DNA of 64,000 nt from Sandaracinaceae bacterium. Lineage in GTDB: Bacteria; Myxococcota_A; Polyangia; Polyangiales; Sandaracinaceae. The notes under the pieces were generated by a model. It made no database searches. It worked only from the letters and a program-made list of their open reading frames with translations, and was not told the DNA's origin. Within the stretch, counting starts at the first letter, position 1; every line of letters begins with the position of its first letter. Positions 34,167 through 41,898 of this stretch are shown here, piece after piece. Where the stretch lies: positions 496,001 to 560,000 of the forward strand of contig JACKEC010000019.1 in assembly GCA_020633195.1 (NCBI GenBank), written 5' to 3'. Both the position numbers and the translations under genes were made by a program.

Positions 34167-34652
34167 CTACTCGGGGGGCTCGAGGATGTTCTCGCCGTCG
34201 AAGCGGCAGGAGCGGACGGTGACGTCGTTGGCGTCGCACTGAATCCAGAAGGTGTGACCCCAAGCGTCGGTCCAGCTTGCGTCGGGCATGAGGTACTCAC
34301 CCTCGATGAGATCCCCAAACGTCGGACATCTGTCCCGCTGTGCCCGGTACACCTGGGCGGCGGAGCGAACACTCTGAGCGCGCTCTTGCGTCGTCTGCTC
34401 CGGTGAGCCGCAGCAGAAGCTGTAGAGGCACAAGGGGTCGAAGGCCACGAAGGCGAGAGCCATCGCGGCTAGTGCGAGGATCGAGGCCGTGACGGGTATC
34501 CACCAAACCCACTGGACCCACCCGCGTCTCGGACTCGGCGCTCGGGCCTCGAGCAGGAGCTTGGTCGAGGCGATCTCGTCATCGATCTCGGCGCGGCTCT
34601 CTTCGAGCTCGGCGAGGCGGGTCTCGAGCACCGAGACGGAGTCGCGGTCCAT
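34167..34652 (-). CDS. Coiled-coil, single-helix membrane protein with pseudopilin-like outer domain (copy 2)
   Basis: The 161-residue protein has an N-terminal coiled coil (SVLETRLAELEESRAEIDDEIASTK), one membrane helix (about 48-72) and an outer domain with QVYRAQRDRCPTFGDLIEGEYL and DAWGHTFWIQCDANDVTVRS, which resembles the GspG-type pseudopilin domain (DPWGxPYxY). It is a paralogue of the gene upstream. The start ATG has a GAGGAGG site eight bases before it; that site lies in the last codons of the upstream gene. Function unknown; a trafficking role is only suggested by the domain. Confidence 0.82.
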   Translation of the reverse strand: MDRDSVSVLETRLAELEESRAEIDDEIASTKLLLEARAPSPRRGWVQWVWWIPVTASILALAAMALAFVAFDPLCLYSFCCGSPEQTTQERAQSVRSAAQVYRAQRDRCPTFGDLIEGEYLMPDASWTDAWGHTFWIQCDANDVTVRSCRFDGENILEPPE

Positions 34653-34666
34653 GCCGTGTTGCCTCC

Positions 34667-35155
34667 TCACTCGCCCTTGAGACCTGGCCGTAGCGACTCA
34701 CCATCGAAGCGCTCGGAGCGAACCGAGACGTCGCCTCGGTCGCAGGAGACCCAGTAGGGATGGCCCCAGCCATCCGTGACCGCGGTGTCCTCCCCGAGGT
34801 AGCCCTCGTCCACCAGCTCCTCGACGGTGGGGCAATCGGAGTCTGAGCTCTGCGCGAGGTAGAGGGTGGCCGCGGACCGGATCGTCGCGGCGCTGGCGCG
34901 GGTCGTCGATCCCGCCCTGCAGAGCTCGCAGTCGAGGCGGGGGATGATCGCGCCCATCACCAGCAAGCCGGCGACCAGGGCGGGGACGATCACATGCGGC
35001 GTCCACTGCCACCACCTGCGTCCTGGCCTGGGGAGAGCGCGCCGCCATGCGCGGAGTAGGCTCTCGCTCGTAGCGATGTCGGCGTCGAGCGCGGCGCGCA
35101 CCTCGCGGAGATGCGCGAGCCGGGCTTCGAGCGCGAGGATGGAGTCGCGGTACAT
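34667..35155 (-). CDS. Coiled-coil, single-helix membrane protein with pseudopilin-like outer domain (copy 1)
   Basis: The 162-residue paralogue has the same order: coiled coil (ILALEARLAHLREVRAALDAD), membrane helix (VIVPALVAGLLVMGAIIP) and an outer domain (TLYLAQSSDSDCPTVEELVDEGYL, TDGWGHPYWVSCDRGDVSVRS). The two outer domains share the Cys-Pro-Thr and the aspartate-tryptophan-glycine block. The genes are in tandem and coupled, copy 2 taking its ribosome site from the end of copy 1. In GspG the conserved loop binds calcium; here it is altered. Confidence 0.82.
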   Translation of the reverse strand: MYRDSILALEARLAHLREVRAALDADIATSESLLRAWRRALPRPGRRWWQWTPHVIVPALVAGLLVMGAIIPRLDCELCRAGSTTRASAATIRSAATLYLAQSSDSDCPTVEELVDEGYLGEDTAVTDGWGHPYWVSCDRGDVSVRSERFDGESLRPGLKGE

Positions 35156-35339
35156 GGCCTGCCGTGGAGCAGGTCGCGTACCAGCGCCGTGGAGTGTGGC
35201 GGCCCTGCCGTGATCGTGGTCCGGCTCGCCATTTCGGCGAAGACGGGGAGGATTCTCGTCATTTCAGTCACCGGCTGGCTGGAGAGGCCGGGTATTCACG
35301 TGTCCATCGCGCCCTGAGATCCATGCTAAATCCACGCGG

Positions 35340-35912
35340 ATGAGAGTGAGCAGCGAGCGGCGGCGCGAACCTCGCCAAGGCCGGTCTCGGCAGACGGTGG
35401 AAGCCGTCTTGGACGCGGTGGTGCGGGTGATTCGACGAGAGGGCGTGGACGCGATCACCACGAACCGCATCGCCGAGGCCGCCGGGGTGAGCATCGGTTC
35501 GCTCTATCAATACTTCCCTGACAAGCAGGCCATCTTCGCGGCGCTGCACGAGCGCCACGTCGAGGACGTTCATCGCGTGATCGAGGGCGCGATGGCCGAG
35601 CACGGCACGTCCCTCGAGGCGTTCACGCGTGCGCTCGTGGAGGGGTTGGCCGATCTCCACGCCTCCGAGCCGGAGCTCCACGAGCTGGTCACGGAGCACG
35701 TGCCCGAGGGGCCGCTCGGGTTCCGGCGCGCGCTTCGAAAGAGCTTCGAGCGTGTCACCTCGTCGGAGCGCGCGCTCTTCGTCCTCCCCAACGTCATCGA
35801 GGCTGTCGTTCACGGGGTGGCCCAGCAGCCTGGCCCCGTCGAGGCTCGCCTCGCGCGGGATCACGCGGTCGAGGCCGCCCTCACTTGCCTCGCTTCGTGT
35901 GAGAACGCGTGA
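35340..35912 (+). CDS. TetR-family transcriptional regulator
   Basis: The 190-residue regulator has the TetR DNA-binding domain at residues ~18-65 (VEAVLDAVVRVIRREGVDAITTNRIAEAAGVSIGSLYQYFPDKQAIF) and a variable C-terminal ligand domain. No ribosome site is obvious before the ATG. The only gene-like neighbour on its 3' side is a convergent, internally deleted NmrA-type pseudogene, so its natural target may have been lost. Confidence 0.92.
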   Translation: MRVSSERRREPRQGRSRQTVEAVLDAVVRVIRREGVDAITTNRIAEAAGVSIGSLYQYFPDKQAIFAALHERHVEDVHRVIEGAMAEHGTSLEAFTRALVEGLADLHASEPELHELVTEHVPEGPLGFRRALRKSFERVTSSERALFVLPNVIEAVVHGVAQQPGPVEARLARDHAVEAALTCLASCENA

Positions 35913-36070
35913 AGGCTTCGGCGTTCTCGCTCACCCACTGACCGAACGTGACGGGCTCTCGTCCGAGGACGCGCTGAACAGCGCCGGGCGCTCTCCTCGA
36001 TCGAGCAGTCGCTCGGTGACGAGCGAGCCCACGGTGCCGGTGGCTCCAGTGACGAGACAGGTCAAGATTG
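35881..36070 (-). pseudogene. Internally deleted NmrA/NAD(P)-binding Rossmann-fold gene
   Basis: The minus strand first encodes LTCLVTGATGTVGSLVTERLLDRGERP, the opening of an NmrA/SDR-like dinucleotide-binding protein, then in another phase RVLGREPVTFGQWVSENAEAF, the usual ending of the same family. Some 200 or more residues that should lie between are missing and the joint shifts the frame. The remnant overlaps the end of the SGNH gene and the end of TetR. Confidence 0.72.
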
Positions 36071-36889
36071 CTTGCTCCAGCCGCGAAGGACCTCGAGCGC
36101 GATGCGCTTCTGCCCCACGAGGGTGAGGTGCAGCCCATCCTCCATCAGCAGCTCAGGCGCTGGAGGCGTACCGAGGAGCGCAAACAGATCGACGAGGGGG
36201 GTGCCGAGGCTTCGAACGCTCTCCGCGACGCGCGCGACGTCTTCGTTGCGGAATCGAACGCCGAATCGCGACAGACCCCAGTGGTTCTTTACGGACTCCT
36301 CGTTCACCGGCGGCGGCGACATCCACAGGCATCGGGCCTTTGTCTCGTGCGCAACGCGAGCGAAGAGCTCACGCAGGTTGCTCTCCGTCTCCTGAGCAGA
36401 GACGAGCGTCTTGCTCGGCGTCGGCCCCTGCGTGCGCGCGTCGTTGGTGCCGAGGAGAAAGAGGATCCAGTCCGGCTGCTGGGCGGTGACCTGGCCGATA
36501 CGAATCAGCCCGTGGGTCGTCGTCTCACCAGGGACGGCGTCGATCTCCACGGTCACGCCGCGAAGGGCCAACAGCTCGCGCAGGATCACCGCCCAAGACT
36601 GCGGATCGGACGTGTGGCTGTCGCCGAACGCGACGATCCGCGCGCCGTCTCTCAACGGAAGACGCCCGATCATCGCGGCGACCTCGGGGTCGGAGGCGAG
36701 CGCCCGCGCGGCCTCCTCGGCTCCCTCTCGCATGTGCGCCTGCTCGGCCGTGTAGAGGTCGGCCGGTAGCCCAAGAAGAGCAGCGCAGAGCGGCTCGGTG
36801 AGCGCACTGGCGCCGGGCAGCGAGCCGAGCGTCTTGTGTGGCTGAAGGATCTTGAGAAGCCAACGTGTCTGTTCGAGGGAAGGTTGCAC
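36062..36889 (-). CDS. SGNH/GDSL-type esterase
   Basis: The 275-residue hydrolase shows block I as FGDSHTS (Ser near residue 90), block III as LLGTNDARTQ (Asn) and block V as EDGLHLTLVGQK (Asp and His), so the catalytic residues are complete. Family members deacylate lipids, sugars or peptidoglycan. No signal peptide is seen, so it is probably cytoplasmic. The first 80 residues do not belong to the core fold. The 190-base gap upstream holds no gene. Confidence 0.88.
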   Translation of the reverse strand: MQPSLEQTRWLLKILQPHKTLGSLPGASALTEPLCAALLGLPADLYTAEQAHMREGAEEAARALASDPEVAAMIGRLPLRDGARIVAFGDSHTSDPQSWAVILRELLALRGVTVEIDAVPGETTTHGLIRIGQVTAQQPDWILFLLGTNDARTQGPTPSKTLVSAQETESNLRELFARVAHETKARCLWMSPPPVNEESVKNHWGLSRFGVRFRNEDVARVAESVRSLGTPLVDLFALLGTPPAPELLMEDGLHLTLVGQKRIALEVLRGWSKQS

Positions 36890-37083
36890 CGCGTTGATCT
36901 CCTTTTCGTCCGCAGAAAATAGCGGCGAGAGATCAGCTCGTCAGCTCGCGTTCGACCCTCGCCAAACCCCGAGAATTCAGGCGGTTCACGGCGCTTGCTC
37001 AGGTTTCTCGTCGAAGACCTCTTCGACGCCGGCGCGAAGAGGAGAGCGGCGATCGCGAGGAGGAACCGAACGGGAGCGGCGCC

Positions 37084-38010
37084 TCAGACGAGCTGCGCGA
37101 TCATGTCCTGCGAGCGCTCGGCGGAGGGTAGGCCCAGCGCGGTCGCGAGCGCGCCCTCCGGATCCTCCTCGTGACGACGCTGCAGGGCGCCGAGCTCTTC
37201 GCGCCGCGCGTCGTCGAGGCGGCGCACGGCGCGGGCGTCGAGCCGCTCGGTGGTCCAGTCCCAGATGGCGTACGAGAGGAGCGCGTGTCGCGCCTCGTCC
37301 CTCGCGATCGCGCCGAAGACGCGCGCGACCGCCGGGTCGGTCGCGGCGGCGCTCTGACGCGCGGCGAGCAGCGCGCCGAACGCCTCGCGCGCGCAGCCCT
37401 CGACGGCGTTGTCGCGGGCAACCTCCTCGAGTGTGCGAGTCGGCGTGAGGGTGTGTCGCGCCGCGCTCGGCTCCGCGCCGTAGCGCCGCGCGAGCCCGGC
37501 GATGGCCCGCGCGTGGCGCACCTCCTCGAGCGCCGAACGGCGCGCTCCAGAGACGAGGCGGCCTGGCGCCCCGTGGTCGGTGAGCTCGCGTGCGACGTGC
37601 TCGAAGGCGGGCACCGACGCCGCCTCCACCGCGGCGAGCTCCGCGAGCCAGCCGCCGACCGCGCTCGACGGCTCCCTCGACGCGACCTGTAGGCCGGTCG
37701 GGCGGCGGCCCCCAGGGCAGTACGGGTCGTACCGACACTCGACAGCGGTCGCCGGGTCGCCGACGAACTGGCACGAGATCAGGGATCCGCTGATCGACCC
37801 CCGACGGATCAACTCGCCGCACGCGTCCTCGCAAGAGGCCGCGGGGCCCGCGTCCGTCATGATCACCACCGCGCCGTCCCCGCTCAACGGGAAGGTGTCG
37901 GTCGTCTCCGGGCAGCCATAGCAGCCCCCGAACCCCGAGATGAACGGCAGGGTGACGACCGGGAGCCCGAGCGCGATCCTCCGCATCCACGTCCTCGCCA
38001 TGTCGTTCAT
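37084..38010 (-). CDS. Ferritin-like-domain lipoprotein
   Basis: The 308-residue protein has an export signal ending FISGFGGC (Cys30) and several N-terminal cysteines (YGC, SCEDACG, ISC, VEC). From about residue 120 the chain is helical and carries two ferritin-type metal motifs: EVRHA with Glu163 and His166 on one pair, and DEARH further on, plus acidic residues in AELAAVEAASVPAFEH. A diiron or metal-binding four-helix bundle anchored at the envelope is expected. Ferritin-like domains are normally cytoplasmic, so the lipid anchor is unusual. Confidence 0.8.
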   Translation of the reverse strand: MNDMARTWMRRIALGLPVVTLPFISGFGGCYGCPETTDTFPLSGDGAVVIMTDAGPAASCEDACGELIRRGSISGSLISCQFVGDPATAVECRYDPYCPGGRRPTGLQVASREPSSAVGGWLAELAAVEAASVPAFEHVARELTDHGAPGRLVSGARRSALEEVRHARAIAGLARRYGAEPSAARHTLTPTRTLEEVARDNAVEGCAREAFGALLAARQSAAATDPAVARVFGAIARDEARHALLSYAIWDWTTERLDARAVRRLDDARREELGALQRRHEEDPEGALATALGLPSAERSQDMIAQLV

Positions 38011-38061
38011 CGCGTCAGCGTACCCCGACGTGCGCCGTGCGAGGTGCTACGAATCCGCCCG

Positions 38062-38499
38062 ATGGACGCGGCGGATCTCCTGGGCGGCGCGCGCTTGGCC
38101 TTCGCGGGCTTCTGGCTCGCGATCGTCCTCGGCGCGTGCAGCCCCACGCCGGGTGAGGACGCCGGGCTGAGCTGCAGGGGATACTGCTGCTCGGACGACG
38201 ACTGCGTCGGCCACGAGGCGGGCCCGAACTGCGTCCTCCAGCACTCGGGAGAGTACGCGTGCGCGCGGAACTGCGACGGCGACCGGCACTGCGTCGGGAA
38301 CGGCGGAGGCGCGTCGTGCCTCGGCTTCCGCCTCGGCGACCGATCCTGCGGCTGTCAGACCGGCGCCGACTGCCCCGACCCCGAGCGACCCTACTGCGGC
38401 GCGCTCGACGCCGGGCCAGCGGGCTCGCAGTGCAGCGAATGCGCGATGGACGCACACTGCGGCGCGGGCGAAGTCTGCCTGATGGGGAGCTGCGTCTGA
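38062..38499 (+). CDS. Cys-rich predicted lipoprotein
   Basis: The 145-residue protein has a lipoprotein signal (WLAIVLGAC) and sixteen or more cysteines in the mature part with CCSDDDC, CNGDRHC-like and CxxxADC spacings typical of myxobacterial disulfide-rich repeats. The start at 38062 gives a shorter and more typical signal than the ATG at 38044. Divergent from the ferritin-like gene. Confidence 0.82.
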   Translation: MDAADLLGGARLAFAGFWLAIVLGACSPTPGEDAGLSCRGYCCSDDDCVGHEAGPNCVLQHSGEYACARNCDGDRHCVGNGGGASCLGFRLGDRSCGCQTGADCPDPERPYCGALDAGPAGSQCSECAMDAHCGAGEVCLMGSCV

Positions 38500-38560
38500 C
38501 GAGGAGCGCGCCGGCCCGGGTCCGGTCAGGGACGACAGACGAGCGTTGCGGGGTGTACCG

Positions 38561-39484
38561 ATGAAGGCTGCGGTCTACGAGCGCTATGGGCCTCCCGAGG
38601 TGGTTCGGATCGAGGAGGTGCCCAAGCCGACGCCGGCGGACGACGAGATCCTCGTGAGGGTGCACGCCGCGTCCGTCGCGGCGGGCGACTGGCGGATGCG
38701 GAAGGCCGACCCCGTCCTCGCGCGGCTCTTCAACGGGCTCTTCCGACCGAAGAAGGTGCAGATCCTGGGCTTCGAGCTCGCCGGAGTCGTGGAGGCGACG
38801 GGGCGCGACGCCACGCGGTTCTCGCCCGGTGACGAGGTGTTCGCGTTCACCGGCTTCGGCTTCGGGGCGCACGCCGAGTATCGCTGCCTGAAGGAGGGCG
38901 GGAAGCCGACCAAGCACGGCCTCGTCGCGCGGAAGCCGACGAGCACGAGCTTCGTCGAGGCCGCGACGATCCCCGTCGGCGGCACCACCGCGCAGGCGTT
39001 CCTCCGCCGCTCCGGCCTCCGCGCGGGCGAGCGGCTCCTCGTCTACGGGGCGTCCGGCAGCGTGGGCACCTTCGCCGTGCAGCTCGGCAAGCACCTCGGC
39101 GCGCACGTGACGGGCGTCTGCAGCACCGGAAACGTCGGGCTCGTCGAGTCGCTCGGCGCCGACGAGGTCATCGACTACACGCGGGACGACCTGGCCGCGC
39201 GGGCGCGCGCCTTCGACGTGGTCTTCGACGCGGTGGGTAAGCTGAAGGCGGGGGCGCAAAAGGCGTTGCTGAAGAAGGGCGGCCGCCGGGTCTCCGTGAG
39301 CGGCTCGGCGTCGCTCGAGGAGGGCGACCTCGACGCGCTCCGAGGCCTCGTCGAGGCGGGAGCCCTGCGGTCGGTGGTCGACCGGACGTTTCCGCTCGAG
39401 GAGATCGTCGAGGCGCACCGCTACGTCGAGGCCGGGCACAAGAAGGGGAACGTCGCGGTCGTCTTGGTCGGTGACGGCGACTAG
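38561..39484 (+). CDS. NAD(P)H quinone-oxidoreductase-like / zinc-free alcohol dehydrogenase (MDR family)
   Basis: The 307-residue protein has the MDR N-terminal fold (MKAAVYERYGPPEVVRIEEV) and the nucleotide-binding loop VYGASGSVGTFAVQLGK near residue 165, characteristic of quinone oxidoreductase-like enzymes. The Cys residues that bind catalytic zinc in alcohol dehydrogenases are absent. It should reduce quinones or enones with NADPH. The end EIVEAHRYVEAGHKKGNVAV is typical of the family. An upstream ATG (38546) adds five residues without support. Confidence 0.92.
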   Translation: MKAAVYERYGPPEVVRIEEVPKPTPADDEILVRVHAASVAAGDWRMRKADPVLARLFNGLFRPKKVQILGFELAGVVEATGRDATRFSPGDEVFAFTGFGFGAHAEYRCLKEGGKPTKHGLVARKPTSTSFVEAATIPVGGTTAQAFLRRSGLRAGERLLVYGASGSVGTFAVQLGKHLGAHVTGVCSTGNVGLVESLGADEVIDYTRDDLAARARAFDVVFDAVGKLKAGAQKALLKKGGRRVSVSGSASLEEGDLDALRGLVEAGALRSVVDRTFPLEEIVEAHRYVEAGHKKGNVAVVLVGDGD

Positions 39485-39565
39485 GCGGGCGCGGCGGTGG
39501 GTTGGGGCGGGTATCCCTGCGCGTGGTCGCCCTACGCCTGCTGAGCTTCGTTGCTTGGGCGCCAC

Positions 39566-39694
39566 TCAGGGACCGATGAAGCACGGACCGATGCAGCCCC
39601 CGGTGTGAGCGAGGCCGCTGAAGAGCACCACGGCAGCGACGACCGTTGCGAGGATCGCCGCCCCGCCGATGGCGATGAACACGATCCCCAGCAT
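39566..39694 (-). CDS. Small one-helix membrane protein (tentative)
   Basis: A 42-residue frame begins MLGIVFIAIGGAAILATVVA, a single membrane helix, and ends with two cysteines (GGCIGPCFIGP). It has only a weak GTGGGA in front. Short proteins of this kind are common in myxobacteria, but it could be chance. Its start lies about 25 bases before a 17-bp repeat. Confidence 0.4.
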   Translation of the reverse strand: MLGIVFIAIGGAAILATVVAAVVLFSGLAHTGGCIGPCFIGP

Positions 39695-39718
39695 TCCCAC
39701 GCGGGGTGGCGCGTGGCT

Positions 39719-39735
39719 CGACCCTACACGAGCGC
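39719..39735. repeat. Left copy of a 17-bp direct repeat bracketing a low-GC insert
   Basis: CGACCCTACACGAGCGC occurs here and at 42913-42929 in the same orientation, outside the sirtuin fragment and the lower-GC gene trio. It may be the target or attachment duplication of an inserted segment. A 17-base match somewhere in 64 kb can also occur by chance. Confidence 0.5.
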
Positions 39736-39936
39736 AGGCGGGCCCGCGCCTGCGCTTCGTCGCCCTCGGAACCTCGGGCGTGGTGTGGCCAGCTGCGGGG
39801 GCTCGTGGAAGGAGCACCAAAAGTGGGTGGACCTAGCTGGCTCGTCAACGCCGAGCGCGCCGATAACACGGATGCGTTCGATCGCCTCGTCGTGGGACGC
39901 AGCGCGGAGGTGCTCCCCTCTTCTTTTTCGGGCTCG
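39736..39936 (+). pseudogene. Fragment of the sirtuin gene (3' end), frameshifted duplicate of 48.8-48.98 kb
   Basis: About 200 bases match the 3' end of the intact sirtuin gene at 48779-48975, with clear identity (GGAACCTCGGGCGT, GTGGGTGGAC, GATGCGTTCGATCGC). A one-base expansion in a G run breaks the frame; after it the peptide reads GLVEGAPKVGG then SWLVNAERADNTDAFDR, as in the sirtuin. It is therefore a degraded partial copy. Confidence 0.85.
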
Positions 39937-40227
39937 CATGGCCTCGAGCCGCGGTCGCTCGCCGCGGCGCGTCACGTCTACCTCGACTCCGTGAACGCAC
40001 CGATGTGCGGCCTGGGGCCATCGCCGAGGGAGGTGGTGTCCCCGCTCCAGCACGTCGCCGCGACCCGTCGGCAAGACACCGCCGAAGGCGACCTCGAGGG
40101 GCTCGAGGGGCGTGGCGTACGTCGGACAGTTCATCGGGCGGCCGCGGCGTACCCAGCCCCATCGCGGTCTGCGACCCATCTCCGTTACCCGAGAGAGCGG
40201 GCTCGCTCGAGCGTCGACGGTTTGGCG
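39937..40227. other. Gene-free stretch holding one repeat copy
   Basis: No supported gene. A copy of the dispersed short repeat (GCGTGGCGTACGTCGGACAG) lies at 40110-40129. The 3' half falls in GC content towards the metallophosphoesterase gene. Confidence 0.6.
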
Positions 40228-40245
40228 TGTCAATGTTGGTTGACA
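40228..40245. promoter_or_regulatory. Inverted repeat overlapping a -35-like box before the metallophosphoesterase gene
   Basis: TGTCAA, six bases, TTGACA form a perfect 6+6 inverted repeat, and its right half is a consensus -35 box. A poor TAGAAC follows 15 bases later. This may be a promoter under repressor control for the gene 50-75 bases downstream. Confidence 0.4.
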
Positions 40246-40294
40246 GCGACTCCGGCTGAGTAGAACCGCCTGGTTCCCAATTCCAGTTTACGAT

Positions 40295-41326
40295 GTGCGT
40301 TGGCTAGCGCACAGTACCTCCGTGGACTTCACGCAGTCGAATAGCGCCCTGATCGTTCAAGTCTCAGATCTCCATTTCGGCCGGGAGATCCACCCACCCG
40401 CATCGCGCCAGAACGTGCTCCGACGCGGCCACGGTAGAGCGGTCCCGGGAATGCACCCGCATTGCGTCGGCGCCCTTCGCGAGCTTGAGAACGAGATCCG
40501 CTCCATCATGCTGCGGTATCCGCAGGACGCGAAGACCCTCGCCGTCGTCGGCGACCTGACGGTGATCGGAGACGACTCCGAGTTCGCGCTCGCTCTTACG
40601 TATCTACGCGCCAGATTTCAGACGAGCCTCAAGCTCAGCACTGGTCTCGGCGGTCTGTTCGACATCACCGTGATGGTTCCGGGGAACCACGACCATTGGG
40701 GCGGCCGATACGGGAGCTTCGCCGTCAATCCAGGTGCACTGGCCATTCACGGCGTGTACTTCGACTCCACGCCGGCGCAGCCCTGGTTCTTCCAGAAGCA
40801 CCGCATCGGACCCGACGGAAACATTCAACTTCAACTGATGGGCCTGGACTCGTGCGCCGGGGCGGGCCTCAACGTGGCCGCTCGGGGGAGACTGCCGACG
40901 GGCGTTCAGGCTCATCTGTCTAGAGATATTGTTCAGTCGAATCAGGAGGCAACTCTCGAGAGTCGCAAGGTCGCCCGGCTCCTCCTTTGCCATCACTCGA
41001 TCGAGAACAGCTCGGGTGTCAACGCCATGCTGCACGCTATGGATCCGACTTCGAGGACGGATCTGGAGGGCTTCATGCAGACCAATTCAGTGCATGCCAT
41101 TCTGACTGGTCACATACATTCGACGCGATTGCCACCCGCGCAGGCCGCGTACGGCGCGGAGTACCGCAGCGGGTCGGCTTGCCAGAGCCGCTCGCCCACG
41201 CATGAGATTCTCGTGCACCGGATCTCGGTCGAGGGAGGTTACTTGGTAATGCGGAGTGTGGCGCTGGCCCGAACGAAAGGGGGTCCGTTCGGGACAATGC
41301 AGCACGTTCATAGAAGGCTGGCCTAG
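40295..41326 (+). CDS. Calcineurin-like metallophosphoesterase
   Basis: The 343-residue protein (GTG at 40295; GTG at 40322 is an equally good start) carries all five motifs of the family: VSDLHFG, VVGDLT, VPGNHDHW, LLCHHS and LTGHIHS. These residues bind two metal ions to hydrolyse phosphoester bonds, in nucleotides, cyclic nucleotides or nucleic acids. The base composition is visibly poorer in GC than the genes around. Its stop shares CTAG with the stop of the facing gene. With the sigma-factor-like pair opposite it looks like one acquired unit. Confidence 0.88.
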   Translation: MRWLAHSTSVDFTQSNSALIVQVSDLHFGREIHPPASRQNVLRRGHGRAVPGMHPHCVGALRELENEIRSIMLRYPQDAKTLAVVGDLTVIGDDSEFALALTYLRARFQTSLKLSTGLGGLFDITVMVPGNHDHWGGRYGSFAVNPGALAIHGVYFDSTPAQPWFFQKHRIGPDGNIQLQLMGLDSCAGAGLNVAARGRLPTGVQAHLSRDIVQSNQEATLESRKVARLLLCHHSIENSSGVNAMLHAMDPTSRTDLEGFMQTNSVHAILTGHIHSTRLPPAQAAYGAEYRSGSACQSRSPTHEILVHRISVEGGYLVMRSVALARTKGGPFGTMQHVHRRLA

Positions 41327-41889
41327 CCAAGACCGTAGTCGCTCTGCTCGAGCCTTACCGTCACTCCCCGTTCTCCCACTCTTAGGCTCAGGTGGGGCAG
41401 AAGCGGCGTGGCCTCCGGCGTCTCCGCCCACTCGCGACAGGCGGTGGCGATTCGAGCCCACAGCCCGAGCGCATCACTCGGCTCGATACCGAGCTGCAGC
41501 GCCAGGTCCCGTGCAATCTCGGTAGCAGCGATCCGGACGCGCGGATCTTTGCGGTTCTCTGGGAGCCGAATGACCGAGCCCGGTCCCACCGTCACCTCGA
41601 AGTGAGGTTCGCTGTCAAGCTCCTCGATACTGCCCTCGGCCTCGACTCCACCTTCCGAGTGAAGGAGGGCTGAGCGTAGCAGGGCGCCCACCGCGGCGAT
41701 TGCCCGGCCCACCACCTCGACGCTCGCCGTTCCGCCCCAGCGGTTTGAGAGGATCTGGGCGTTGTGCCCAATGATCGTCTCCCGGTCGCTCTGCGCCTGC
41801 GAGAGGAGATCGCTGTCCGGCGGCTCGGCCGAGTCATGCTCCCTCAGGGCCACCTCGATCTCGGCGAGCTTCTCCTCGTACGTCTTCAT
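41323..41889 (-). CDS. Hypothetical protein downstream of a sigma-factor-like gene
   Basis: The 188-residue protein starts MKTYEEKLAEIEVALREHD with a coiled-coil-like helix and ends with a beta-rich part. No known motif. It has a good AGGAGA ribosome site and lies nine bases after the sigma-like gene, so it is co-expressed with it and could be a partner or anti-sigma-type antagonist; there is no membrane helix or zinc motif to support that directly. GC content is low like its neighbours. Confidence 0.78.
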   Translation of the reverse strand: MKTYEEKLAEIEVALREHDSAEPPDSDLLSQAQSDRETIIGHNAQILSNRWGGTASVEVVGRAIAAVGALLRSALLHSEGGVEAEGSIEELDSEPHFEVTVGPGSVIRLPENRKDPRVRIAATEIARDLALQLGIEPSDALGLWARIATACREWAETPEATPLLPHLSLRVGERGVTVRLEQSDYGLG

Positions 41890-41898
41890 GTTCGTCTC

